Shown: positions 51,420-59,503, numbered from the stretch's first letter. The stretch: DNA of 64,000 bases from Saccharopolyspora indica (GCF_027853965.1 NZ_JAQGLB010000030.1:25088-89087), one strand, 5' to 3'. Notes: generated by a model from the sequence alone, not told the origin. Numbers and translations are program-made.

Positions 51420-52886
51420 ATGGCGCGATCCGGTGTTACTCGCAAGGTGCGACCTCTGGGCCGTGCGCTGGTGGCGGCGGCGTTGTCGTCAGGCGTGGCG
51501 GTGTTGATCAATATCGCTACCTCTGCCCCGGCTATGTGGTGGCCATGGATCGGCGTTGTTCTCCTGACTGCCCTTGTAGGGGTTGCGAGTTGGTGGGGCG
51601 AGCATCGGCAGGAAGCACATGCGAAGCGATCTGCCGAGGACGCTGCGGAACCGGAGTATTTGAAGCAGGTTCGGCAGGCTGGGCAACTTCAGGTTGATGG
51701 CGACTTTGCAGAAGCTGAGGCAACACTTCGCGCAGCTCTAGGTCAAGCCCGTGCGGCAGCTGGCGAGGAAGATCTTGAGACCCTGATCGTACGAAGCAAC
51801 CTCGCGTCGGTGTTGCAGGATCGCGGGGAGTTGGAAGAAGCCGAGACCACGTACCGGGCGGTGCTGAAAGTCGCGCAACGGCTTTTCGGTGAGGAAGATC
51901 CTATGACCCTGGCCGTACGAAGCAACCTCGCGTCGGTGTTGCAGGATCGCGGGGAGTTGGAAGAAGCCGAGACCACGTACCGGGCGGTGCTGAAAGTCGC
52001 GCAACGGCTTTTCGGTGAGGAAGATCCTGAGACCCTGGCCGTACGAAGCAACCTCGCGTCGGTGTTGCAGGATCGCGGGGAGTTGGAAGAAGCCGAGACC
52101 ACGTACCGGGCGGTGCTGAAGATCTGGCAGCGGGTTCTCAGCGAGGAACACCCCGACACCCTGGCCGTACGAAACAACCTCGCGTCCGTGTTGAAGGCAC
52201 GTGGGGAGTCCGAGGAAGCCGAAGGCCACCTCCGGGTGGTGCTGAAAATCCGGCAGCGGGTTCTTGGCGAGGAACACCCCGACACCCTGACTACACGACA
52301 CAACCTCGCAGCAGTGTTGAAGGGTAACGGGGAATGGGAGGAAGCCGAGACCATGTACCGGGCGGTGTTAAAGGCCCGGCAACGGGCTCTCGGTGAGGAA
52401 CACCCCAACACCCTGACTACACGAAGCAACCTCGCAACGGCGTTGAAGGAACGTGGGGAGTTGGAGGAGGCCGAAGGCCACCTCCGGGCGGTGCTGAAAA
52501 TCCGGCAACGGGTCTCCGGTGAGGAACATCCGGACACCCTGGCCGCACGAAACAACCTCGCAGCGGTGTTGCAGGATCGTGGGGAGTTGGAGGAGGCCGA
52601 GGCCCACCTTCGCGCGGGGCTGAAAATCTGCCAACGGGTTCTCGGTGAGGAACACCCCAACACCCTGACTACGCGATACAACCTTGCTTCGGCGTTGAGG
52701 GATCGCGGGGAGTTGGAAGAAGCCGAGACCACGTACCGGGCGGTGTTAAAGGCCCGGCAGCGGGTTCTTGGTGAGGAACACCCCGACACCCTGGACGCAC
52801 GGGAGATGTTTGAGAATGTGCGTTCGTTCAAGACTGCTCAGCTAGAGCACCCAGAACTGGATAGGAGCCCTGCAGAGTCAGGGTAG
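51420..52886 (+). CDS. Membrane-anchored tetratricopeptide-repeat protein
   Basis: 488 residues from ATG 51420 behind GGGAG. Two N-terminal membrane helices (residues ~15-60), then nine 42-residue TPR units of the kinesin-light-chain type common in actinobacterial NLR-like (STAND) proteins, with consensus NLASVLQDRGELEEAETTYR then GEEHPDTL. No NTPase, protease or other effector domain is present, so it looks like the sensor half of such a system, or a scaffold. Domains elsewhere could complete it. Confidence 0.8.
   Translation: MARSGVTRKVRPLGRALVAAALSSGVAVLINIATSAPAMWWPWIGVVLLTALVGVASWWGEHRQEAHAKRSAEDAAEPEYLKQVRQAGQLQVDGDFAEAEATLRAALGQARAAAGEEDLETLIVRSNLASVLQDRGELEEAETTYRAVLKVAQRLFGEEDPMTLAVRSNLASVLQDRGELEEAETTYRAVLKVAQRLFGEEDPETLAVRSNLASVLQDRGELEEAETTYRAVLKIWQRVLSEEHPDTLAVRNNLASVLKARGESEEAEGHLRVVLKIRQRVLGEEHPDTLTTRHNLAAVLKGNGEWEEAETMYRAVLKARQRALGEEHPNTLTTRSNLATALKERGELEEAEGHLRAVLKIRQRVSGEEHPDTLAARNNLAAVLQDRGELEEAEAHLRAGLKICQRVLGEEHPNTLTTRYNLASALRDRGELEEAETTYRAVLKARQRVLGEEHPDTLDAREMFENVRSFKTAQLEHPELDRSPAESG
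51780..52787 (+). repeat. Eight in-frame 126-bp TPR repeats
   Basis: Units 1 and 2 differ only at two codons (ATC/GCC at the start, ATG/GAG at the end), and the first two thirds of unit 3 is identical to unit 2; later units are more diverged. This is a recent tandem duplication. Confidence 0.93.
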
Positions 52887-52996
52887 AGCTGAAATGTGCT
52901 GTGCCGCGAGACTATTTTGCACTTGCTAGGCCGGCTGCGACCGCCAGGGAGTGGCCTGCCGGGTCGCATCGCACATGCTTCGGATCCCCAGTGGGC

Positions 52997-53437
52997 TCAG
53001 ATGAAGCGTGGATCTGCGGGATCGAGCCGCTGTGGGTGCCCGTACTCCGGTCGTTTCCATGCCAGCGCGGGGCGGTGGCCGTGCTCGGCGAGTTCGCGTG
53101 CTGCTTGGCGGGCATCGGCTTCGGGAATGGCGGCATCATGGTGGATGGGCGTCCAGCCCTCGGGGCAGAGGAACCCGGCGTTATCAGGAGCTTGGATGGT
53201 GCCTTTGCTGGTGAGCCGTTCGGCAGTGTCGTCGTCGTACCAGATCAGGGCGCTGTAGGTGCTGGCTCCAAGGCCGATGGTGAGGGTTCGTCGCTGGTCG
53301 GCCGTGGTGATGTTGACGTAGACCGGGGTAGCGTCGGCTTCGGCCTGGTCGGCGATGAAGCCAAGCTGCTGTTCGAGTTCGGCAGCCCCGTCAACGGGTA
53401 TGGAGTCCTGGCCGTGGCTGATGACGAGTTCGCTCAC
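52997..53437 (-). CDS. Imm1-family-like immunity protein
   Basis: 146 residues resembling actinobacterial Imm1-type immunity proteins: VYVNITTADQRRTLTIGLG then YSALIWYDDDTAERLTSKG. Imm1 proteins usually protect against deaminase-type toxins. GTG start behind GGAAGG with six-base spacing. Same strand and just downstream of a toxin-like operon (53742-55017), but no deaminase toxin is seen here, so it may be an orphan immunity gene. Confidence 0.6.
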   Translation of the reverse strand: MSELVISHGQDSIPVDGAAELEQQLGFIADQAEADATPVYVNITTADQRRTLTIGLGASTYSALIWYDDDTAERLTSKGTIQAPDNAGFLCPEGWTPIHHDAAIPEADARQAARELAEHGHRPALAWKRPEYGHPQRLDPADPRFI

Positions 53438-53741
53438 CGGGATCCTTCCGTGTCGACCTAGCTGGAGCCTGAGCTTACCGACGTGCGGTCCGGCTGCGGG
53501 CCGATTCAGAATCGTTCATGGCGCAAGCAGATCCGCGGTAACTCTGGTCATGGGAAATCCCCCCAAAGAAGAATTTCCCTCGGGCCTGCCGGAGGTGGCT
53601 GCCGGGGTGCGCGGGCGCGGTCGGCCGCCAGGCCGCAGGCGCAAGCCCGCGTGGGGTCCCCGGCAGGGGCCGCCGGAGGCGGCCCCTTGATCCTGTAGAG
53701 AAAAATTCGGCAGCAACCCTAAAAGCAGGAGACTTCAGGGA
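53438..53741. other. Intergenic region with hairpin
   Basis: About 300 bp. A hairpin at 53665-53687 (AGGGGCCGCC, three-base loop, GGCGGCCCCT) could end transcription, although it has no T-run. A 46-codon plus-strand frame at 53550-53690 is low-complexity Pro/Arg sequence and is not called a gene. Confidence 0.5.
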
Positions 53742-54089
53742 TTAGCTGTAGAGCATCGAATCCCTGATGGAGATCGTGGGGAACACTCGCACGTCAAGCT
53801 GTCCGGAGAGCCCCTCCGACTCGAATTCGACAAAGAGTCGAGTTTCCTGACCCTCGGTTCGAATGGAAAGCGATTTAGCGGACTCGCGAACGAAGCGCCA
53901 AACGGTCTCACTTCCATGACTCCACAGGAACTCGACAGACCTCTGCACAGCGTCGAAGCTCAGTTGGAGCGTCCCGTTATCGGAGTCGATCTGAATTCTC
54001 TGAATCCAGGGTTCATCAAGGATCTCGGGCGCTTCTCCGAACTGCTCAGCAAATTCCTGCTGACCGGGAGTGATCATGCCGCTGCTCAC
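53742..54089 (-). CDS. Putative immunity protein of the adjacent toxin-like gene
   Basis: 115 residues from GTG 54089, preceded by GAGAGG six bases upstream and overlapping the stop of the preceding toxin-like gene by four bases. Acidic, beta-rich (QRIQIDSDNGTLQLSFDAV, TRLFVEFESEGLSGQLDV), the size and charge expected of an immunity protein. No family recognised, so the role rests on operon position. Confidence 0.5.
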   Translation of the reverse strand: MSSGMITPGQQEFAEQFGEAPEILDEPWIQRIQIDSDNGTLQLSFDAVQRSVEFLWSHGSETVWRFVRESAKSLSIRTEGQETRLFVEFESEGLSGQLDVRVFPTISIRDSMLYS

Positions 54090-54748
54090 TTCTTGCCTCT
54101 CTTCGGGATCATCGTTGTTAATCGTAGCCCTTGGCTTGTCACGTGCCAAGTTGTCTCAAGCTGGAGGAAGCCGCCTGGGCCAGCCAGCAGGGAGTCACGG
54201 ATTTGAAATTCGCCATGCTCGTTCGAGAATGTCTCTTTGATATTGCTGTCGGTACTCACAACCTGCTCTAGGTGCCGACCAAGGGTTTCGCACCCGCCAG
54301 GGTTATTAAAGATACGAATGCTGTTCAGTTCGGACAGGTTTTGCTGAGATCGATCTTTGTTGTGCTTATTTGAATTCGACTCCCCAAAGAAATACCTGAA
54401 CTTCCTTGGGTCGATCACAGCCTTGTTTTTGGGTGTGACGTCGCGGGGTTCCTGATCCTGAATGCCGCACCCATCCGATGGCGACCGGTCTTTATTGAGG
54501 ATTTTCGCCTTATAATCCACAATCAGCTTTTTGAGCTCGATGCAGATTTGTTGGATGCGCTCAAGATCCTCAACCGATTGGCGCCAGACCTCGAAAGCTT
54601 CTGCAAGCTCACCGTTGGTGCTCTCTGAGGCGATCGGGTGGAGAATTTCGATTGACTCTTTTAGCGCGTCCAACGCGGTTGAGATCGCTTGAGTAGATAA
54701 AAATTTGGTCGCCCGGTCTAAATCTCTCTCGACCTCACCCAGGCCCAT
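54086..54748 (-). CDS. Putative small polymorphic-toxin-type protein
   Basis: 220 residues. Residues 1-85 are a helical coiled-coil-like region; residues ~110-220 resemble C-terminal modules of polymorphic toxins, with HNKDR (H129, N130, R133), RDSLLAGPGG (184-193) and ETTWHV then RLTTMIP near the end. A named toxin class cannot be assigned by eye. GC is clearly lower than in the core genes, suggesting transfer. ATG behind AGGGGAA. Eight bases after a WXG-like gene and overlapping the immunity candidate. Confidence 0.55.
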   Translation of the reverse strand: MGLGEVERDLDRATKFLSTQAISTALDALKESIEILHPIASESTNGELAEAFEVWRQSVEDLERIQQICIELKKLIVDYKAKILNKDRSPSDGCGIQDQEPRDVTPKNKAVIDPRKFRYFFGESNSNKHNKDRSQQNLSELNSIRIFNNPGGCETLGRHLEQVVSTDSNIKETFSNEHGEFQIRDSLLAGPGGFLQLETTWHVTSQGLRLTTMIPKRGKK

Positions 54749-54756
54749 GCGTTCCC

Positions 54757-55017
54757 CTACAGGCGATTCGCATAATTCTCTACGGCGTCCATGCTGAAGC
54801 CCAGAGCCCGCTTGACGTCGGAGATCACCTGGATTGCTTCGTTCATCATCCCCGGAGCCCGCTGGACCTCTTCCTGCTCACTTCCTTGAGCGGCGGAGGT
54901 TAGCGCATTCAGTCCAGATTCGAGATCAGAGATCGCCCGCTCAATTTGATCAATGCTTTCGCGCGCCTTGCTGCTGGCCTGAACGATGCCCGCTTGGATG
55001 TCTTCTACGCCGGACAC
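54757..55017 (-). CDS. WXG100/ESAT-6-like small helical protein
   Basis: 86 residues from GTG 55017 behind AGGAGG with six-base spacing. All-helical two-helix pattern (SGVEDIQAGIVQASSKARE then APGMMNEAIQVISDVKRAL) of the size of type VII secretion partner proteins, but the WxG turn is not clearly present. First gene of the toxin-like operon. Confidence 0.5.
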   Translation of the reverse strand: MSGVEDIQAGIVQASSKARESIDQIERAISDLESGLNALTSAAQGSEQEEVQRAPGMMNEAIQVISDVKRALGFSMDAVENYANRL

Positions 55018-55095
55018 GTTCTTCCTCCTGAGCTTGGGACCGGTGGCCGCGCCGGTCGGGGGGCAGGTGCAACTACACGACGCGGCCACCGGGGC

Positions 55096-55386
55096 TTAGG
55101 TTGAGCGGGCATGTGCGGCAATGCAGCGGTGACAGCCCACTGGGGGAACTCGGGAGTAGCTAGGAGCGTCGTTTCCGATGATCTGGTCGCCGCACCAGGC
55201 CCAGCTGGTGAAGTCGGGGTGACGTTCGTGCACGACGCGGTGGTGATCCACCCAGACGTCGGCGTGTTCGCCGGTCTTGTCTCCAGCGTCGAACCATTCG
55301 ACCAGGGACGTGCCAACCTTGAGAGCGAAGGCAGTGCCCGCGGCTCGCTTCGGGAGTTCGCTTGCTTCGACTGTGCTGCGGTTCAT
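55096..55386 (-). CDS. Hypothetical protein, last gene of a coupled three-gene set
   Basis: 96 residues; contains HHRVVHERHPDFTSWAWCGDQI and a late CHRCIAAH that could bind metal. ATG overlaps the stop of the preceding gene (ATGA). No family recognised. Confidence 0.55.
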   Translation of the reverse strand: MNRSTVEASELPKRAAGTAFALKVGTSLVEWFDAGDKTGEHADVWVDHHRVVHERHPDFTSWAWCGDQIIGNDAPSYSRVPPVGCHRCIAAHARST

Positions 55387-55580
55387 TCGGCAGACATCCC
55401 TTCGCGCAAAAGGGAAAGTTCAGTCGGGCAGCGGGTGCACGGCATTGGCACGCCTAGCCGAGGACTCGGCGGGTGCAGATTCGTCAAGGGGACCCCGCAG
55501 AGAGCCCGAGTCGCTCCGCTCACGATGTGGTGCTCGACGTTGTTCGCACCGACCAACCGGCGAGTTTCGGGGGCACTCAC
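55383..55580 (-). CDS. Small hypothetical protein, middle gene of the set
   Basis: 65 residues with HHIVSGATRALCGVPL and PCTRCPTE; the Cys pattern (C, then CTRC) could form a small zinc site. GTG overlaps the upstream stop (GTGA). Function unknown. Confidence 0.55.
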   Translation of the reverse strand: MSAPETRRLVGANNVEHHIVSGATRALCGVPLTNLHPPSPRLGVPMPCTRCPTELSLLREGMSAE

Positions 55581-55765
55581 TCGCCTTCGCTCCGCGTAGA
55601 GACCGCAGCCTGGTGCGGGATGCTGCCCTCATCCATCCACGCGGGCCCGTGGCCCTCGTGCTCGTGTTGGGCGACGACCTCGGGATCATCGTTGGTGAAG
55701 AGGCATCGCGGGGCGGAGCAGCGCCACGTTGCCGAGGAATCTTTGGCCAGAGTTCGACGGGGCAT
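55577..55765 (-). CDS. Small putative zinc-binding protein, first gene of the set
   Basis: 62 residues with WRCSAPRCLFTNDD and QHEHEGHG, a C-C-H-H pattern like a short zinc finger. ATG behind GTGAGG. Its operon of three tiny genes is of a kind seen in actinomycete mobile DNA. Confidence 0.55.
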   Translation of the reverse strand: MPRRTLAKDSSATWRCSAPRCLFTNDDPEVVAQHEHEGHGPAWMDEGSIPHQAAVSTRSEGE

Positions 55766-56033
55766 AGCGGCCTCACAGGTTCGGATCTGAGTGTGCTGAC
55801 TGGCCTTGAGACAGTCGGACGGAGGCGGTCTCAGCAGCTCTCGTTAACAGCCGGTCTTCGCAGCGGGTGAAGCACGCGCGAGCCCGCCTTGCCTCCTTGG
55901 GTGCCTCGTTGGCTCTCTAGGGCGGCCAGCTGATCGATTCGGGCGATCTGATGGGAACTACCGATCAACGCGTCCTGCCCAGGAGTAGTCTTCCGATCAC
56001 GGGCCGTGGCTGGAAGCGTTTGGGGGTCTACAG

Positions 56034-56741
56034 GTGTCTTCAGTTGATGACGTCGGGCCGACGCTCAGGGAAGCTCGAACCGGTGCAGGAATCAGCCTGC
56101 GGGAGATGTCACGGCTGATCAGCTACTCGAAGCCCTACCTCGGGCTCGTTGAGACTGGTAAAAGGCCCGCGACGGTAGATATCGTGATCGCGTACGAACG
56201 TGAGCTAGGGCCGATTGGAGACGACATGCTTCGTCGTCGGGACATCACCCATCCCCGAACGCTAAAGGCAGACCGGCCAACTCTGACCGAGCTCGCTCGT
56301 TCAGTCGGCAACGGAGATCCCGGGGTACTTGCGAGCGCCCCAACAAGCCGCTCTATTGACTTCTTCCTTGCTTCGAAAGTTGGAGCAGAAGGAGCAGGCC
56401 ACCTCCGAGAGTGGGTTCGCACTGGCAAGACTTCCACGCTTCGAGCCAACGCACTCGCTGTGCTGTCGAAGATGGCACGCAAGGAAGACATTCCGTTGAT
56501 CATTGAATGCTTGGAGACAGACGAGAAAGTTCGCTTCCTCAGCTTGGCATCCGAAGTCTCCAAGCTCATGCAGCACGACTGGGAGACCTCGAAGGCTGTC
56601 GCCAAAGCCCCTGCCACCGCACCCAACCCTCGGAAGCTGGCAAAGGCGCTGACGAAGGAAACGCTCTTGGATTCTGACGCCGAATCCCGTTGGTGCGGGG
56701 CGTATCTTCTCAAGGAGCTAGTGCCGGTTCTCGGCCGGTAG
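56034..56741 (+). CDS. XRE-family regulator with a HEAT-like C-terminal region
   Basis: 235 residues. N-terminal helix-turn-helix of XRE type (TLREARTGAGISLREMSRLI, SKPYLGLVETGKRPATV), then a helical region from ~95 onward (HLREWVRTGKTSTLRANALA, EDIPLIIECLETDEKVRFL) that looks like HEAT-type repeats. GTG start behind TGGGGGT. It is upstream of the AICE transfer genes and may be their regulator or part of cargo. Confidence 0.78.
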   Translation: MSSVDDVGPTLREARTGAGISLREMSRLISYSKPYLGLVETGKRPATVDIVIAYERELGPIGDDMLRRRDITHPRTLKADRPTLTELARSVGNGDPGVLASAPTSRSIDFFLASKVGAEGAGHLREWVRTGKTSTLRANALAVLSKMARKEDIPLIIECLETDEKVRFLSLASEVSKLMQHDWETSKAVAKAPATAPNPRKLAKALTKETLLDSDAESRWCGAYLLKELVPVLGR

Positions 56742-56854
56742 CCGACCGGATGCCCAACCTAGCTATGTCGATGCGCTGACGTCCCGGGCCACACCTGAGC
56801 CACGCGCGGCCAATATCGTGGGTGCTGCGGCACAGCTTCTTCCTACCACCCGTT

Positions 56855-56896
56855 GTCTCCCCGTGACCCCGCTTTGTGGTGCGGTCACGGGGAGAC
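56855..56896 (+). terminator. Terminator after the XRE gene
   Basis: Perfect 14-bp stem GTCTCCCCGTGACC / GGTCACGGGGAGAC with a 14-base loop, then TTTCTTCT. Confidence 0.85.
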
Positions 56897-57080
56897 TTTC
56901 TTCTATGCGGACCGGGTTCGATGTGGACTGCACAGACGTTCCACTCGTCCGCCCTCGTACCCTCGCGGGGTTGCTGGGCGTGGCAGGGTGCGTTCAAGCA
57001 CGTGGGCGAACCGACGTGTCGTACGAAGAGGCCGCGCGCCTCAACTAAAGGCGGTGTTCGAACCGGAGGCTGTTACGGTA

Positions 57081-57098
57081 ATTCTCGTATTTGAGAAT
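57081..57098. promoter_or_regulatory. Operator-like inverted repeat ATTCTC-N6-GAGAAT
   Basis: Perfect six-base inverted repeat in the AT-rich stretch before the AICE operon. Possible binding site for the XRE protein. Confidence 0.35.
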
Positions 57099-57281
57099 CA
57101 CGCGATGAGAGCTCCGAGGGAGCACACTCAGATCGCTGCTTGTCAAGTGGATGTTTCACTCTCTTGGCGGTTGCATGTAGTGGACGTTTAGTTGGATTTT
57201 AGCCGATAGCCGACCGGCGAAATGTTGATCTTGATGGGCCCCATCGAAGCGCAATTTCGCGCAAACAGCGGGTTGCGTTAC

Positions 57282-57295
57282 GTGGTATATACCAC
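57282..57295. promoter_or_regulatory. Operator-like palindrome GTGGTATATACCAC
   Basis: Perfect 14-bp palindrome, 147 bp before the first AICE gene. Placement and form resemble repressor sites (KorSA/GntR type) that keep AICE transfer operons silent. Confidence 0.5.
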
Positions 57296-57441
57296 ACCAC
57301 GTGTTCGCTGGTGGTGGGCTTGCGGGGGCGGAAACCGGCGTTAGGTTGGAGGTAACCCCGGGAGATCAACAAGGGCTTTGGCCCATTCGGGGGATCGCGG
57401 GGGAATTCTGTTCGGGGCAATTCGCGACGGGGGTTTGTCGA

Positions 57442-57918
57442 ATGGCGATAGCGCGCAATTTCCGTTTCCCGGTGGCGTTCGAGGATGCTTTTCCGGGGGG
57501 CGCGTTGGCGTTGAGTGAGGTGGAGGCGGCGAACGAGCGGCAGTCTCCGCAGGATCGTTCGCGGGGGGTTCCGCCGCGTCAGCGCGTGGATCTGGTGACG
57601 GGGCTGCCGGTGTGGAAGGTGACGGTGTCGGACCCGTCTTCGTTGCGTCCGGCGGAGGCGGCGGTAGCAGTGGAGATTCTGGCGGCGGAGAAGCCGGAGT
57701 TACCGGAGCCGGTCGCGGGAATGGCGATGCCGGTGCGTGAAGTCCGGTTCACCGGGATGGCGGTGGAACCGAAGCTCGGCGGTCAGGACCAGTTCCGGTT
57801 CATCACCTACACCTACCGGGCGGAGGGGATCGAGTCGCCGTCGAAGGCTTCGGGGCCGAGTTCGGGTTCGTCGCGGTCGTCGAAGGGTGCGGGGTCGGCT
57901 GGTTCGGAGAGCCGGTGA
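57442..57918 (+). CDS. AICE conserved hypothetical protein
   Basis: 158 residues; N-terminal MAIARNFRFPVAFEDAFPGG and a beta-rich middle with RQRVDLVTGLPVWKVTVSD, a pattern I associate with proteins encoded at the start of AICE transfer operons. Ser/Gly-rich tail. ATG 57442. Role unknown. Confidence 0.65.
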   Translation: MAIARNFRFPVAFEDAFPGGALALSEVEAANERQSPQDRSRGVPPRQRVDLVTGLPVWKVTVSDPSSLRPAEAAVAVEILAAEKPELPEPVAGMAMPVREVRFTGMAVEPKLGGQDQFRFITYTYRAEGIESPSKASGPSSGSSRSSKGAGSAGSESR

Positions 57919-58274
57919 TGGCGCGGCGGGTCAAGCGCACGCGGCGGCGGGCGTGGATGGAGAAGAGCGGGGTGCAGCCGGAGCCGTCGATGGTGGGTTC
58001 GTTGCCGGATGAGTGGCTGGTGACGGGTTCGGATGACGGGGCGTTCTTTGTGCTCGGGGGTGCGCTGGCGGGTGATCCGGACGTGCTGATCCGGGTGGAG
58101 CAGGCCACGGGCGGTGGGCGTGATCTGACCGAACCGGCGTCGTGGTTGGTGGCTGAGCTGCTGGCGGCGGTCACGGGCGGCACGGCGATGGATGCGGAGT
58201 TGACCGAGGACGAACGTTCGGATCTGTCGTCGCGTCTGCGGATGTTGATGCGGACCGGGCGGGCGGATGGCTGA
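57915..58274 (+). CDS. AICE hypothetical protein
   Basis: 119 residues with basic N-terminus RRVKRTRRRAWMEK. GTG 57915 overlaps the previous stop (GTGA); ATG 57918 is an alternative. The stop overlaps the WhiB-like gene by eight bases. No recognised motif. Confidence 0.6.
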   Translation: MMARRVKRTRRRAWMEKSGVQPEPSMVGSLPDEWLVTGSDDGAFFVLGGALAGDPDVLIRVEQATGGGRDLTEPASWLVAELLAAVTGGTAMDAELTEDERSDLSSRLRMLMRTGRADG

Positions 58275-58629
58275 GGATGATCTGTGCGCCTTGTGGTGGC
58301 GGTTGTTCGCTCGACGGTTGTGGGGCGCGGGCACGCGGCCGGAGTGGCATGAGGAGGCTGCGTGCGCCGATCAGCCGGAGCTGTTCTATTCGAAGTCCGG
58401 TAAGTGGGCGCACAACGTTGAGGACGCGCGCAGGGTCTGCAACGGCTGTCCGGTGCTGGCGGAGTGCTTGCGGGATGTCATCGGCTGGGAGTCGGCCCGG
58501 TCGGTGCCTTCGGCGTCGATCGCGGGTGTGGCCGGGGGCATGACCGCCGAGGAACGCAAAACCTTGTACGCCCGGTTCAAGGTCAAGCCGAGTGGCCGTC
58601 CCCCGCGTTCGCCGCCGAATCAGCAGTAA
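58267..58629 (+). CDS. WhiB-like iron-sulphur regulator encoded on the AICE
   Basis: 120 residues. Four cysteines C33, C58, C61, C67 (AACADQPELFY and CNGCPVLAEC) match the WhiB 4Fe-4S cluster pattern. The usual G-V-W-G-G turn is GVAGG here (residues 87-91), so the tryptophan is replaced by alanine. The basic tail (KVKPSGRPPRSP) could bind DNA. Such proteins partner with the principal sigma factor; on a mobile element it may alter host development. WhiB-like genes are known on actinophages and plasmids. Confidence 0.85.
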   Translation: MAEDDLCALWWRLFARRLWGAGTRPEWHEEAACADQPELFYSKSGKWAHNVEDARRVCNGCPVLAECLRDVIGWESARSVPSASIAGVAGGMTAEERKTLYARFKVKPSGRPPRSPPNQQ

Positions 58630-58678
58630 CCACAGATTCCGTCCTGTTCGGACAGTGGATGTGAGGGGGTGGTGTGGA

Positions 58679-58894
58679 GTGCGTGAGTGGGGCACCGAGT
58701 GGGGTTCGGAGGTTGAGCCGGAGGGGCAGGGGTGGTCGCGTCCGGGGTTGGTGCCTGCCCCGGACGTGGACAAGTTGGGGTTGTGCACGGTGTGCGGGGA
58801 GCCGGAGGAATCGCACGTCATCGGGGGTGTGGTGAGCGTGCGGGAGTTCCACCGCGCGGGGGCCGGGGGCCGGTACAGCGATGAAGTCGAGTAA
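58679..58894 (+). CDS. Small AICE protein
   Basis: 71 residues from GTG 58679 after a G-rich ribosome site (GGGGGTGG). Contains LCTVCGEPEESH, a possible metal-binding CxxC...H. Start uncertain. Confidence 0.5.
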   Translation: MREWGTEWGSEVEPEGQGWSRPGLVPAPDVDKLGLCTVCGEPEESHVIGGVVSVREFHRAGAGGRYSDEVE

Positions 58895-58914
58895 TCGGGA
58901 GAAAGGGGGTTCGG

Positions 58915-59145
58915 GTGGCTGAGGTGCACGTCGTGTCGACGGCGTTGTCGGAATTGCTGGCCAGCAGTGGTGATGTGGTCCGGATGGTGCGGGGCGAGAT
59001 GTTCTTTCACCTCGCTCAGGTGCTGGACCTGGTGGTCGAGGCGGCCACGTCCTTGGGCGGTGAGGCGGAGTTCGTGGAGAGGCTGCGCGCGTACTCCCAG
59101 CAGTGCCGGGAGCAGGGCCGGGCGATTCTCGGGGAGGTCGCGTGA
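58915..59145 (+). CDS. Small AICE protein, helical
   Basis: 76 residues, all-helical (FFHLAQVLDLVVEAATSLGG). GTG 58915 behind AGAAAGGGGG. Stop overlaps the next gene. Function unknown. Confidence 0.6.
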   Translation: MAEVHVVSTALSELLASSGDVVRMVRGEMFFHLAQVLDLVVEAATSLGGEAEFVERLRAYSQQCREQGRAILGEVA

Positions 59146-59336
59146 TGGCCGATCCGGACAACGATGCGCAGATCTTGGACCTGGTGGAGCACATCGCGGC
59201 GGCGCTGCACCGTGATGAGGGCTGTCAGGCGCTGGTGGTGCGGCTGGCCCGGCGTGCGGGGTGGGCGCAGGCTCGGCGGCTGGTGCTCTCGCGGGTGCAC
59301 CGGGATCGCGGCGTGGTCCCCGCTGGGATGGCGTGA
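59142..59336 (+). CDS. Small AICE protein
   Basis: 64 residues (DAQILDLVEHIAAALHRDEG). GTG 59142 overlaps the preceding stop; ATG 59145 is next. Stop overlaps the following start. Confidence 0.55.
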   Translation: MMADPDNDAQILDLVEHIAAALHRDEGCQALVVRLARRAGWAQARRLVLSRVHRDRGVVPAGMA

Positions 59337-59503
59337 CGGTTTCGTGCGGTGCCGAAAGGCACTGGCTCATCGTCGTATGGGAATCGGACACGGAGCTGAT
59401 CGTGGTGGTGTGCATCCGGTGCGGACACCGGCTGTTGTCCGCTCACGAATCGCAAGGGTCGTTCATCTGGGATTACATGCGCGCCAACAACAACGGCGGC
59501 TGA
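59333..59503 (+). CDS. Small AICE protein with a CxxC
   Basis: 56 residues; HWLIVVWESDTELIVVVCIRCGHRLLS suggests half of a zinc ribbon. GTG 59333 overlaps the preceding stop (GTGA). Confidence 0.55.
   Translation: MTVSCGAERHWLIVVWESDTELIVVVCIRCGHRLLSAHESQGSFIWDYMRANNNGG

Larger units (their letters stand above)
56742..57441. other. 700-bp control region before the AICE genes
   Basis: Contains a strong terminator (56855-56896), two operator-like palindromes (57081-57098 and 57282-57295) and a 47-codon frame at 56905-57048 of doubtful status. GC is low from about 57060 to 57300, as expected for a promoter region. Confidence 0.55.

Noticed and set aside
53550..53690. 46-codon plus-strand frame starting MGNPPKEEF
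   Set aside because: Low-complexity Pro/Arg/Gly sequence over a hairpin, no ribosome site; more likely structured non-coding DNA.
56905..57048. 47-codon frame after the XRE terminator
   Set aside because: No ribosome site and starts within nine bases of the terminator hairpin; left as part of the control region.
57050..57082. GTGTTCGAACCGGAGG looked like a tRNA T-arm that might mark the left attachment site
   Set aside because: The flanking bases do not form the T-stem or an acceptor stem on either strand.
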